Assembly: GCF_963422355.1 (NCBI RefSeq)
Contig: NC_085101.1
Coordinates: 3,982,617-4,046,616 of the forward strand
Length of the DNA: 64,000 nucleotides
Direction of reading: 5' to 3'
From: Corticium candelabrum
Taxonomy: Eukaryota > Porifera > Homoscleromorpha > Homosclerophorida > Plakinidae
Shown here: piece by piece, positions 1-12,000 of the stretch
Layout of the letters: the number at the start of each line of letters is the position of its first letter
Position numbering within the stretch: the first letter of the stretch is position 1
Made by a program: the position numbers and the translations under genes
Notes under the pieces: generated by a model
What the model was told of the DNA's origin: nothing
The model's database searches: none
Seen by the model: the letters and a program-made list of their open reading frames with translations, nothing else

Positions 1-89
1 GTAAATTTTGTTACAGTAGTCAATTAAGAAGCCCTGCAGCTAAACCCGGGCTACTAGCCTAGGTTGCAGAACAGCTGCTCCGCACGTAC

Positions 90-719
90 TAGTCTCACAT
101 AGCTAGACCCTCTCCACCTACATACTTCTTGGCAGGAAAGAATCTGGTGAACAGCCTTTGCTGTGTTCGTTCTCTGCTCCACCGACAAATGGTGGACTAA
201 ATTCTAGTGGCCACCAATGGTATGACATACACTCCACATTGGAATAGGCAGTTTGTTTATATCACAAATCATCGTAATCTCATTGTACACGAACGTTTGC
301 ATGCCTGTGTACGCGTAACAGTGTGTACGTTGATCGCAATCATCATTTTCTGATGCATGTACGTGAGCTTGTGTTGCCACAGTCATTTTTCTGTGCCTGT
401 TGATAGGTTACAAGGTGAGTATCGCAACACAGCGACATACTTACTTCTTTAATAAGCTAGCTGCACTAAAATAGAGTGGAGACATGGGGTTGGTAATTAA
501 ACTTGTCAGAATTGCAGGTGGTCGTGATCTCACGATTGCTGGCGATAAAACAAACCGCTTATTCCAATATGGAGTGTATGGCATACCATTGGTGACCACT
601 AGAGATGCATTTAGTTCATCATTTATCAGAGGAGTGGAGAATGAACACATCAAGGCTGTTGACCAGACCCTTTCCTGTTGAAGTATGTAGGCGGAGAGTG
701 TCTGGCTATACAAGACTAC
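90..719. repeat. Imperfect long inverted repeat, arms of about 195 bp
   Basis: Positions about 90-285 and 518-719 are imperfect reverse complements; for example the left arm carries CACCAATGGTATGACATACA and the right arm reads CACCAATGGTATGCCATACA on the opposite strand. The arms flank about 230 bp of unrelated sequence. No target-site duplication is obvious at the outer edges and no transposase is encoded, so this is probably a foldback or MITE-like element. The short ORFs on both strands here are by-products of the arms. Confidence 0.65.
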
Positions 720-1475
720 ACACGTACTGGCATCTGCTAATTAAAAGAGCATGATACGGGGGCAGGACACATTGACTGGCATGAGAGATTGTCACAATAA
801 CCACATGCACTGCATGAATTTAAAATGGAAAATCTACGTTTTTATATCTCCACATGTACACTTTACAACAACTATTAAAACTACAATACTATAAATATAT
901 TTCGAATATACATCACAAACCACTTAGACTTAAATAATGTTAAAAACAAAGCCTTTCATTGCTTTTTGCTGTAGCTGCAAATGCAGTTCTTAATTAATTA
1001 CTCAAATTTCAAATAATATTAACTTTAAAAGTATTTCAGTAAGTGATGATTAGTCCAAACATGTGAAAAGGATGTACTAAATAGCATCTTGACGCACGTA
1101 CAGTACAACACTGATTATCCGAACAAATTTATTTCCTCCCCAAAAGCACGTGTCTTTCACGTGTTTCCCAGTGTGAAATCGTTCCAACGTAGAAGCCTGT
1201 AAACCTACTCCAAACTTGAAACCATAGAGGCCTTTTACATCTAATCATTAAATGTAAACATGTTGACTTATCGTTTACCCAATATTGCTGTATATTAATT
1301 AATTAATCAAATATTTGTTCATTATGTACTTCATTGTCAATGTACGACTGAGCCTCAAGAAAGTCACCACACCATTATTTCATTTATCTGGACAATTTGT
1401 CATCCGTCAAAAAACTCTGAATAATCGGAGTTGTACTGTACTGTATTGGAGTTGCTACTGGATATATACACTTAC
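720..1475. other. AT-rich non-coding stretch, downstream or intronic to MPR-like copy 1
   Basis: This stretch lies on the 3' side of exon 3 of copy 1. I searched it for exon 4 of the family (TGDLKITYS-type sequence) and did not see it, so the remaining exons of copy 1 either lie beyond the window edge or are lost. Nothing else is recognisable. Confidence 0.4.
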
Positions 1476-2537
1476 CTCTGAACTACCAGAAAACACAGCA
1501 GTGCTTTCTGTTCCAGCATTATAAGCAATGTCGTCTTGTAATTGGCAAACCTAGAACAACCCAAACCATTTTGTTAATGCAAGTAACACATGACATATAT
1601 ACATGTACTCAAAAGTCACAGACATACTACAACATATATCCCATTTATTTAGCCTCGTATTGAACTGAGAATTCATTTCTTTATTCCATTGCCTAATAAA
1701 TCGTCTACTACAACAGTGACAAAAAATCTGCCAACTGGAGCATCAACAAGCTACCCTCACAATCAGTAACAACAGCATTCAAATCATAGAACATAGCCAC
1801 AGTTACACAAAATTAAAGTGTATTTTGTCTAATGAACACTGAAGAGCCTACTGACTGCCAGACAGAGACTGGTAAAACCTACCGTCCCGTATACAGTAAA
1901 CAAATCCCCTACATATGATAGCAGTCCACTACAACTGGTTCAGCTAGATCTTCATTAGCTACTCCATCATCAGATTCGCCTGACAGCATCGTTTCGTCTC
2001 TCGGAAACGCCATGTATCTTTTGTTCTGATCTAAAATTGCGCAGAGAGACTAAAGCAATCAGCGCAAGCAAGCAGTGTTACAACGCATGCGCATAACCGT
2101 CACCTTGTTCCTTTAAAATGTCTCTAGTAGTACCTCATTTTTACTTAATTTAGCCCATTTGACAACAACAACAAAAAACTACGAGACACTTACGGCAACG
2201 TCTTGATCTGGAGTACAAACGTTCGTTTTCTTTGAACCATACAAGGTAAAGGGAGTACACGGGTTGTAGTAGTACTTCGTAGTAGATCCAGGCGTCACAA
2301 GCCTAAAACAGTGACAACGCATACTAGTAGTGGTCAAGCTCATTCACGACTACTCACTGAAGCATGGACTTACCCCGCAGACCCTTTTGCGTCAGGTTGT
2401 GCGAGCAAAGTCAAATTGACAATTCCGCCTCCTGCTTCGGAACAAATGCAAGAAGATTTGCCATCTTGCGCGCATTTAGAAGCTGCCACGACCACTTCCG
2501 CAGTGTAGAGGCACAACAGGAACGACAGCGGAAACAT
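1476..2537 (-). CDS. Mannose-6-phosphate receptor-like gene, copy 1 (exons 1-3 only in window)
   Basis: Three exons are visible on the minus strand: 2374-2537 (ATG at 2537), 2194-2302 and 1476-1550. They join in phases 2 and 0 with GT-AG borders (CTGTTTTAG acceptor before exon 2, GTAAGT donors). Exon 1 encodes a signal peptide starting MFPLSFLLCLYTAEVVVAA, then a C-x-C motif and a GIVNLTLLA strand. Exon 2 has YYYNPCTPF and NVCTPDQDVA. Exon 3 starts VCQLQDD and ends AVFSGSSE. These are the first half of an MRH (mannose receptor homology) lumenal domain, including the Gln of the VCQ motif. The reading frame is open. This is the most divergent copy of the array, clearly older than the near-identical copies 2-5. 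The later exons are not in the window. Confidence 0.75.
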
Positions 2538-2549
2538 CCTGTTACAAGT

Positions 2550-2578
2550 GTCACGTGACTGTTTGGTTTCCCGGAAGC
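2550..2578 (-). promoter_or_regulatory. CLEAR-type palindrome and ETS-like box, copy 1 promoter
   Basis: GTCACGTGAC at 2550-2559 lies 12 bp upstream of the ATG of copy 1. CCCGGAAGC follows at 2570-2578, 10 bp further upstream. The same pair is present in all five copies. GTCACGTGAC is the consensus CLEAR element bound by TFEB/TFE3/MITF in vertebrate lysosomal genes, and CCGGAAG is the ETS core. Binding in this organism is inferred. Confidence 0.6.
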
Positions 2579-2788
2579 TTGCACATAAAAACCCCTTCTT
2601 TTGTATCCAGGCGTGTGTGACTACTAAAGCTATATAATTATATAATCTGTACTTACAGTCTGTTCTAAATTTTACGCTAGTTTTAGTAAAACATAGAAGT
2701 TACCTGTGTTGTCTGGATCCAGAGAGTTTACTTTGCCAGATAAAACCAGAGCATATTTTATATAGAGATGGCTCTGGATAAAGCACTA

Positions 2789-2871
2789 ACCTCGGCCTCC
2801 CAGACCCGTGTAGCGCCGATTCAAAATCGTCTACATTGAATCGGCGCTACACGGGTCTGGGAGGTCGAGGC
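2789..2871. mobile_element. 83-bp palindromic MITE with TA target duplication
   Basis: Two nearly perfect 38-40 bp arms (CCTCGGCCTCCCAGACCCG and its complement) face each other across a loop of a few bases, flanked by TA at 2787-2788 and 2872-2873. The arms equal the terminal inverted repeats of the 881-bp element at 44922-45802. The TA duplication points to a Tc1/mariner-superfamily transposase acting in trans. It would fold into a strong hairpin if transcribed. Confidence 0.75.
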
Positions 2872-3114
2872 TAGCTAAACACAGTGCGGTTAGACACGTG
2901 GCTAATTAATTACTGTAGGTAAATATATTACACATTTGTTAAAAATTCAACACTCAACAGTCTTCTACCCTGCCTCGCCTCCACTTCCGCAAGAATTACT
3001 TTGAGACGGCCCATCGGATCTGTTTACGTCGCTCGTTCGTGACCTCCGTGCGGTCTCGAGTAGCCAGACCATTTCCGTTATCATATCTGCTAAATCACCG
3101 GCGTAGCGTCGAGG

Positions 3115-3212
3115 GGGAGGGGGGAGACTGGGGAGGCTGGGGAGGATGGGGAGGATGGGGAGGATGGGGAGGATGGAGAGGCTGGGGAGGCTGGGGAGGC
3201 TGGGGAGGCTAT
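3115..3212 (+). repeat. G-rich 10-bp minisatellite (TGGGGAGGAT / TGGGGAGGCT)
   Basis: About nine tandem 10-bp units of the form TGGGGAGG(A/C)T. Each unit supplies G4 and G2 tracts, so the plus strand could form G-quadruplexes. The paralogous site at 15310-15332 has only about one unit, so the array expanded after the block duplicated. The Gly/Trp-rich ORF across it is a repeat artefact. Confidence 0.8.
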
Positions 3213-3219
3213 AGCCACC

Positions 3220-3382
3220 CAGGCCCGGATCCAGATAGGAGGTTTAGGGAGTTGCAACCCTTTTCCAATAGGCGTGGTTCAATAATTTCATATAATTTTA
3301 TTAGAAAAGACAAAATTAGTAATGCTATAAATAACTGCTACCAGGTCATTCCCTCTTTCAAAAATTCCTGGATCCGGGCCTG
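3220..3382. mobile_element. hAT-like MITE (about 163 bp), copy a
   Basis: The ends are CAGGCCCGGATCCAG and CTGGATCCGGGCCTG, a 15-bp terminal inverted repeat of the hAT type. The interior contains TTTCATATAATTTTATTAGAAAA-type sequence shared with three other copies at 13487-13644, 15342-15503 and 52350-52514. No coding capacity; no clean 8-bp target duplication remains. Confidence 0.7.
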
Positions 3383-4753
3383 CCACTCCAAACATTTTGG
3401 GCGTGTCACTTCGCTTCAAGCAAAACTATCATTCTAAGTTACTAAACAGTGACAGTACTCTTAATCTCAGAGTAGTAGTATATGTTGACGATTGACGACG
3501 ACGCTAACTATATCTCTGTGACAATACACACCATCATTTCACTATGATAAAACCAGTGACGAGAAGTTGTGGACACTGGAATTTCCTGCGGCTCCGCTAC
3601 CTAATGATTTGCTTGCACTCCACGGTACTTTCTCCACAAGTTTATTCTATTTATTAGCTAATTAATTAAAAAACTATAGCTAGACCTCTATTGCTCGCTA
3701 GATTACAAAATGCTAAAATTGGTCAACGTCGTTTGCACTGAATTGGTCTTCTAGATTCTATTGTTATCGAGATACCATTTAATTTTGACGATCGCAGCGA
3801 GCCATGAAAACCTTTTTGGTACGGACGCCACGGTAACTGTGCTTCCACTCCTTTACACGCACACTGAGTGACGGTACTCAGTCCCACAGTCTATTTGTAA
3901 CCTGAAATTGATACTAATTTACTTAGATGTCTACAAACTGCGAGCTAGAAAAGTAGAAAATCGGCGTGGCTTTGTGTGTAAGAATAGGCGTGGTTTGCGA
4001 CCTAATTTACCGCCCCCAAACTTGAGTACGCCGGCGTCTACTTCCTACTGGGACGGTCCTGTACGCACTGTCTACGGAGTGTTTTAGTTGCTGCATGGAA
4101 AGGTCTGGCTACGCGAGAATACACGGTGACGGAGCGTGTGCTTCTATTCTAGTGTACCATGGCACGTATAACCTCTTCCGTCTAACGCACGCAGGCTAGA
4201 GGATCGCCAGGTTCCGCCCCAATAGCCTGCGCGCGTTAAGAGGGAAGCTAATTGTTTACACACAACAATTCCAAACACACCATCAATATTAATCTGCTAC
4301 AATGCACTGTTTTAAAATCATTACAAGTTAATTAAATAACATTATTAATTAATATATATCATTAAAACAATTGATGAAGTCATCAAGAATTGACCCACAA
4401 AGTTCTTCAGCAATACCCCTGTGAGTAACCCTGCGTACGCCACTGCTTGCATAGAGCACTTCATCGTACTGTGGATAAAGATATAGTGTTGCTATAGACC
4501 TCCGACTCCTAGAAAGCGATTGTTTATTCTCCCCCTCGTCCCCCGAACCCTTTGTACGTAACATGCATGCTCTGACGCGTGTTGGCTATACACTAGCGCG
4601 CGTGCGGGCTCCGCCCCTGTTAAAGGTGAGATAGATTTGATCCGCAAGTCTGGAGTTGAGAGATTCTAAATCTAGAACTTGTGTCAAAGGCAATTTTATT
4701 TAGTAGTCTAGGTATTGTAGTAATGCCAGTTGAATAGCGCTGTTAGGGTATAG

Positions 4754-6470
4754 CATAGGCGGATCCAGGGGAGGTTCAATGGGTTCCATTGAACTCCCCT
4801 CAGCTGTCGTCAACTTCTGATTCTCAACTCGTTAGGGTAGTACATATATGTAGCCGCGCACGGTTTTGGTACAGTCTCGGTAATAGTTTTTCTCAATCAT
4901 TGCTGACGAAGTAACAGACGTTTCGAACAAAGAGCAATGCTCAATATGTATACGTTATATATGTTCTGAACAATGATGTCAATGAAACGTTCATTAGCTT
5001 TGTGGAAGTAGAGAGAATCACTGAAAAAGTACTGGCTACTACCCTACTGTAGTGTCTGGAATCTTGGGGCCTGTCTCCTTCTGACCTGCGAGGTCAGTGC
5101 TACGATGGCGGTTCGCACATGGCTGGTGTGCGGTCAGGGTGTAGAGCTGTTGTGCAAGCGCAAGCTCCTAGGGCCATCTACGTTCACAGTGCTGCACATC
5201 GGCCAAAACTTGCAGTGGCGTCAGCCTGCAAGTTACAAGAGTTCCAGAATACAGAATTGTGCATGAAAGAGATAGCCAGATTCTTTAGACTTTCAGCGAA
5301 ACGGCAGCGTTTTCTTGAAAAAGCTGTGGATGTCACTTTTCCGCAAATGTAAGGCAAAAAATTGAAAGATGCGTGCAGAACCCGTTGGATTCAGCGCATT
5401 GATACTCATGTGGTCTTCCTGGAGCTCCTCCCTATCATGGCATGGTTTTTCAAGTCATTATTTCTCCAAGACAGTTTGAGTGTCTGGGTGCAGCAGATTG
5501 GAGCTGGAATAAGGAAACGGTTGCTAAAGCTAATGGCTTTCTATATCAATTGGAGTCTTCTTCCTTTCTACTCTGCTTTAATTAAAATCCTACTACGTTT
5601 TGTAATGCCTCAGAGGACTGACAGTCAAGCTACAGATGCAGAGTGCAGATGTCCTGTTTGCTTACAGGAAGTCGATACTGTGCTTTCAATTCTAAAGGAC
5701 ACGAAGAGTGATTCTGTGAGAGAGTTTCGACGGATATTCGAAGAGACTAGTAAACTGGGAGTAAACCTTCACGGAGAAGACTTTGATCTAAGAAAGCCAA
5801 GGATAAATCAACGTCAGCGGCATCGCAGAAAAGTTCCTGCGACAACTGCAGAGGATTACTATCGAAAAACACTTTACAACGACTTTTTGTCGGATGTCAT
5901 TACTGAGTTGCAAGACAGGTTTACCGACAATCCATCTTATCGTACGGGGTTGTTGCATCTAGTTCCAAGCCAGTGTCCCAGTACTGACGGCGAGATTCCT
6001 GAAGACCTTGCCAAAGCTGTAGATTTTTACGAGGATGACTTACCGCATTCAGCAATGTTCCCGACTCGATACCGCATGTGGGTCCGAAAATGGAAGAACG
6101 ATATCGTTACTTCAGCAGTGCCTACAAAGCTTGTAGATGCTTTACAGGCATGTGATCAATGGACTTCTCCAAATATACAAGTTCTATTGCACCTGCCATT
6201 AACTATACCTGTGACTTCTTGTGAAAGTGAGAGAAGCTCTAGTCAGTTGAAGCTCCTCAAAACCTACCGCAGATCCACGATGTCTGCTGATCGTCTGAGT
6301 GGACTTGCACTTATGAAAATCGACAGATCGAGGTGTGAAAAAATTCAGAAGTCTCAATCGCAATTAATTAAGTAAACTAGTTGAAGAATTTGGGAAATTA
6401 CATCCAAGAAGAATGAAACTTCCTTTGTTTTAGGAGACAATGATTGAAGTGTGTGTATAATCCGCCACTG
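4754..6470 (+). mobile_element. Decayed hAT transposon T1 (DUF4371/ZMYM1-like)
   Basis: The ends are CATAGGCGGATCCAGG on the left and TCCGCCACTG on the right, degenerate hAT termini of the CAGTGGCGGATCCAG class. Plus-strand sequence between them encodes a hAT transposase with a DUF4371-type region and a C-terminal dimerisation domain. Compared with T2 (18349-20244), T1 has lost about 175 bp just inside its right end: the sequence jumps from GTGTGTATAA directly to TCCGCCACTG. T1, T2 and T3 lie at the same position relative to MPR-like copies 2, 3 and 5, so they spread by block duplication rather than by separate transpositions. Confidence 0.75.
4960..6375 (+). pseudogene. hAT-family transposase remnant (T1), broken frame
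   Basis: The recognisable order is: a SPSDLRGQCYDGG segment (5080-5130), an AIYVHSAAHR segment (5170-5210), CRTRWIQRIDTHVVFLELLP (5370-5440), a middle region readable only in another frame, then VREFRRIF...YYRKTLYNDFLSDVITELQDRF (5715-5925) and the dimerisation motif TIPVTSCESERS (6200-6235). The product would be a DDE-type transposase acting in the nucleus. Damage includes an in-frame TAG near 5054 where T2 and T3 have CAG, a TAA after TFPQM at 5350, a 1-bp difference at about 5437 that shifts frame, and a second frameshift near 5665 shared by all three copies. The long ORF 5362-6375 therefore mixes true and false frames. Confidence 0.75.
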
Positions 6471-7182
6471 GAATGGAGAGGAATGGCAAAGTTAATTAAT
6501 TTAATCAATTAATATTGATATTAACCATCTATATTTAAAATTTTATTTGGCACTGGAACTAATATTAAATATGTGGGCCATCATGTTCAGCTGACATGAT
6601 AGTATTGACTCTCACCGTCGACTTTGGTTGCAGTGGAATACTGGCATCTTGATGTTCAACAAATACTGAGCTACAGAGACTCTACAAAGATGTACGCCAT
6701 CGTGCTGATGCTCTCGGGTCATTAGACATCAACACTAGCGAGCAATCAACTGACACAAAGGGCACAACAGTAACCGGACATCAAAATATGCACAAGTGAA
6801 TCAATGAACATGATGGTGCATCGTCATCTTGTGACTTGGTACCACCCGTTTCAGACACATTACATCTATTGAGATTTCATAGTCAGCGTGACATGCTGGA
6901 TGCGATAGAAGTAGACAGGAGGGAAGAAGTGATATGACTCATGAAAATAATTTTGCAAATCACTAAACAACTAGAAAGCACATTGATCAAATCACAAACT
7001 ACGGTACTGTGATCTATCTCAAAATGAACTGTTAAATCTCAAACTGTATAGACCAACAACACCAGAGCAAAGGTGAAGGTAGCACTGCATGTACGTAGCA
7101 ATTTGATATCACTGTCATATGTCATCACCGTGAACAGTGAATATATTAAGAAATCAGAAAAGAGTCTGTTAGCAAATTAGTT
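6471..7182 (+). pseudogene. Conserved flank with an interrupted exon-like ORF (T1 copy)
   Basis: Paralogous to 20245-20960 and 38712-39407. The frame beginning CTA at 6671 (ELQRLYKDV-type reading) matches the open 109-codon frame at 38911-39237, but here it is closed by TGA at 6797-6799 and again further on. See the T3 copy for the reading. The protein is not identified. Confidence 0.4.
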
Positions 7183-7693
<511 letters not shown>

Positions 7694-8194
7694 ACAGGAA
7701 AGTCACTAGCAACAGGTTCATTACATAGCCATGAACACCTTATAACCCATTCACACTAACGAACCAAACAGTACACTTGAGGCATGGGGACTTGAGGTGA
7801 GCCAGCTCAGCACAGTTCGATTAGGACAGCGTTCACACTACAGAAATGAAACCGAACCAAACCGTGCCGTACTGTGCTGGCATGGTTACAAACACTAGTG
7901 TGAACGGGGTATTAGTCAAGAGTATTTTAAGTTGTATAAGCTTCCAGTTATCCCAACTGCAACTGACTAAGTTTCATCATTCTAGGGCAAGGATATGTAG
8001 ATCACAGGAAAACATCTTTCAGACTATATGTACATTCAGAACACTCGGGACATCCACGAAACAAACTAGGCCAACATAAAAATTTGTATTCAAATACTGG
8101 ATCGTAATTTGGACCATGACATGATGACACACGAGTCACCAAGCCACACTTCTGGCAGCACTACGGATACAGCCAGTAGCATCGAGTTCAGTTA

Positions 8195-9031
8195 CTACAA
8201 TGTGATCATTTTCACAACGGTTACTGTTGTCGTGCCTATTGCACACGTGGGCTTAACAAATACAATCGGTATGCCACACTCCTGGAAAACAGCACATGTT
8301 TTCTTGTGGCCATACTAAAATTCAGGCCTCAATTACTAGTGACTTTCCCTCACAATGCAATTTCTCATACCTCTAAATTTTGTCATATTGTGACGAACTG
8401 GTGTCTTGACCTCTGCACTTGCCAATTAGAAATACGACTCCTTCCTACAACATAAAGATATTTCTATAACATCGAGTGCCGAACACAATAAAATAAGTTG
8501 CCACTCACTTTGATTAAACCGGGTAGCACACTCCAGAATGAGTAGTTGGGTATCAACTCAACGCCTGATGCTCCACGAACAAACTTAAGGTATAGAAGAC
8601 CACCGATGATGTAGACAAATATGAGAGAGAAGAAACTGAAACAAAAGCTATCGAAATGAATGTGGTGAATGTATAGTATCCAACAGGTTGTCGTACACGA
8701 TCAGAAGGATGGACCCGACACTCAGTCCACCACTACTTGGTGCATGTTGACAGAGATTAGGACAGCAACAGCGGCTTGTGAGATCAAAATTCTACCAGAC
8801 AGCTTCTCTACAGCCACAACAACAATGTCCCTATTGCACATTGCACATACGTAGGTGGTGGTGGTAGCAGACACTTGTTTTTGATTCACATATGTCCATG
8901 CTGACTCGCTCAAGGATAGGTTTTCCTTACACACCAAACGCACTACTGATATCCTATTGAAAAATAAAGTATTGAAACTAACAACATGACAAGATCACAC
9001 ACACACACACACGCACGCGCGTGCACTCACT

Positions 9032-9076
<45 letters not shown>

Positions 9077-12000
9077 TCACGCACACACACACACACCTTT
9101 TCATTCAGTCCTTATGGTAAGCAGCAACAAAACTCCATCTGAAAACTTGTCATGCACCATACAGCAATATCGACATTATTGCTAATCATGCGGATGCTTG
9201 AAAACAGGTACTGTGCAACACTTTACTGCTAGCGCATTGACATTGAGTAAAAACATTTGCCAGACTGTTTGTTATTGCACTAACATACATAGATCTTGGT
9301 AGCAAGATCACCTACAGTCACCTCCAAACACACAAGTTGTGACAGTCATGCTCATCATCGTACACAAAGGAACATAACTGTGCAAAGACACATGCAACGA
9401 GAACACTAAAGTAATTAATCGACTCTTAATAGTACAAACACTGTGCTTTAATTCACCAAAAATTGTTTATTACCGCTTAGTGTCGGTTGTTGCAGAGTAG
9501 GTAATTTTCAGATCTCCGGTCTAAACAACAAACATTAGTGAAACGTACCCTTCCTTCAGAATCTTGTAACCATTTTATGTCTCGTTCCGATATGACACTT
9601 TCATGTATTGTCATTTGCTATGAGTAAGTGGGACTTCATTTTAGACATTTAGCTTTGAGCACAGCAAATGTCTTAGTTCTACAAAGTGTCACACTGGGAA
9701 CCAAACACGACAAAATCACACTAGCCTGAAATGAGATTAATGTAATGCTATTCGATGTTGTCGCTAAGCAGCTTACAAGTTCAATAAAATACCATACTCA
9801 CTTGATTATTACCCCAGGGCTCGAGTAATCCCCCAGATCCAACTTTCCAGTACTGTCCAGGGCTCAACAGTGCAACCAATTTGGTTGCCAATGCTATTAT
9901 TTTGTGTGGCAGGCGAGTACTGGTTGCTCATATGTTACCCAAGGCAACCTTATTTGGTTGCTGTTTGGCTTTCAATTGCTGCTATCAACTGTGTCTTTGA
10001 ATACGAGTATGTGGTGGTAAAGCTGCTCAGGCAACGAGTACTAATTTTCTTACTGCGGTGGAGCACATCCTCCAGCTTCTGCGGTGTATTCGCAGTCAAT
10101 CCAGATGATTACGCTCACACAACTCAGTTACTGTGTGACCTTGAACTCTCAATTAACCAATTACCCAAGCAATAAAAGGCATAATGCTCTAAAATGCAGC
10201 CGCCTTGTTCTGTTGCTTTTTCATTACCGTCTCGTTCTTTCCCGGTCAGCTCATCAACCCCAGGGCCAAGATGTTTTCCAGTGGTATCTCGATGATGCTG
10301 TGCTTAAATGCATTTTTAACATCTACGCCTAGTACTACCACGTCAAAAGCTTAGGATTATAGAACTTCTAACAGTAGGTGCGGTTGTGCGCAGCTAAGTC
10401 TGGAACTTCAAGACATTTTAATGTGCCTTGGTCTGGACTCCAAGGCTGTACAATGACTGTCGATCAATTATTTCTACTTGGTCGTCACTTGCAACAAAAC
10501 TCTTTCAACGTATGTGGAGCCCTGTATTCTGCTAGATATGTGCCTCTAGGAATGCTAATGTTCTTCAACTAGCACACGCCTGTCAGCATTCCCTACTCCG
10601 AGTTCAAAAGTTCTGATAACTAAAGCAAATTCAATGATATTTGCACCGACACTTTTCAAACAAATTGTTATTACAGTTGTGACTGCACAAAAAGTCCTTC
10701 ATTATATTTATTAATAAAACCAATTTCACAGTATTCAGCATGTGAGTGATTAGACCAAATATTTAAACACTGAATCAGGAACAAAGACCAAAATTCATAC
10801 AAGTATACAATTACCTTTGCGCTACCAGAAAATACAGCTGAGCTTTCCTTTCCTGCAAGATATGCGACCGTATCTTGTATCTGGCAAACCTAGGGCAATA
10901 CAAAATATTTATTTTATTTGTTACTTAAGGTGATTAACATCTCAGTTATACTGAAATCTCTAACATACAACACCGCCACATCTTGTCTGTTTAGTTTCTC
11001 AATACTAAAAATTTTAGAAATTTACTTCGTAATTTACTACCTAATTAACTCATGATCACATTCTACAACTATGACATGATGTGTAATACGTTGACTGAAA
11101 ACAAGTTGGAATTGCGATTCAATGCTTTACATACCTTTCATGCAGACACCCTTACTATGATCATAGTTAGCAGCTGCTCATTGATATTCACCAAGCCGAT
11201 ATGGACCCAACATGGCCAAACATGCCAGTATAAACAAGGTGCAATTCAAAGTGACTCACTTCAACGGTCAGACCGGTAAATAGCAATAGTGAAAAAGTTT
11301 GGTGCACTATAGAGTCTCATCTACAATTTCAATGACATGCATTCTACTTTCCTATCAAATACTGACATGGTTTTGCATTATTAGCTAAGACAACTTTACA
11401 ATTATTGAGCTAGTCTGACTATAAAACCTAAAAGGTATGCTAATGCTAAGGCCGCCTATCTGTTGCTTGTTTATTTCTCATCATCCAGGCTCTCTCAAAC
11501 CAACTCGGGCGGACGGGTCATTATCATTATCCATTTATGCACACCGGAAGTCAGCAGACACCGTTATTCAAGGAATACAACAGATCAGCATTAGCCTATA
11601 GTGGTGCCTATATACTGTAGACTAGAGGTCTGATTTGGGGATCCACAGAAATAATCCTCCATGGCAACAAATCTTGATTTATAATATACCATGTAGTTAG
11701 GAGAGCAGACATCCTGTAAAAAGTAGATATGGAACGTACAATCTACCTGCTCTCGTTGTGTCGCACATGTGCATTACAAGATGGCATAACGATGAAATCA
11801 GTGCAGCCTGTCATTTGGATACAGGCGGGTGAGAAAAAACAGACATGCAACAAATAGAGGCCTAATAACTGTAATTGACTTGAATACACCCTCTATCTCA
11901 ATATTTCCTATAAATATTTCCTCCTAATGTTTACTGCCTAACACATGCTAACAACTAGACCTGCACAGTTTGCTAAAGAAGACTACAAGCTTTCGAATGA

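Larger units (their letters stand above)
2874..4753. other. Duplicated spacer left of hAT copy T1
   Basis: From about 2945 on, this sequence is paralogous to 15150-15600 plus 17071-18348, and its right part to 35609-37021. It holds the G-rich minisatellite and a MITE (listed separately). The sequence around 4190-4640 recurs at 17790-18230, and in part at 35610-35780 and 36655-36900. No gene is supported: the minus-strand ORF at 4349-4564 is not kept as an obvious protein in the paralogues. Confidence 0.5.

Noticed and set aside
5362..6375. 337-codon ORF as a single intact transposase
   Set aside because: Its central part (WFFKSLFLQDSLSVWVQQ-type reading) is out of frame; comparison with T3 shows the conserved reading (FQAIISPRQFECLGAADW) lies in another frame.
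9549..9617. Extra exon reading VISERDIKWLQDSEGR in the same intron
   Set aside because: Copy 5 has an in-frame stop (GAATGA) and copy 4 alters the donor context. The MRH domain is complete without it.
9802..9852. Extra exon [17 protein letters not shown] between exons 3 and 4 of the MPR-like genes
   Set aside because: Phases fit in copy 2 only. In copies 3, 4 and 5 the donor GT is changed, and joining exon 3 directly to the TGDLKITYS exon gives the better MRH match.
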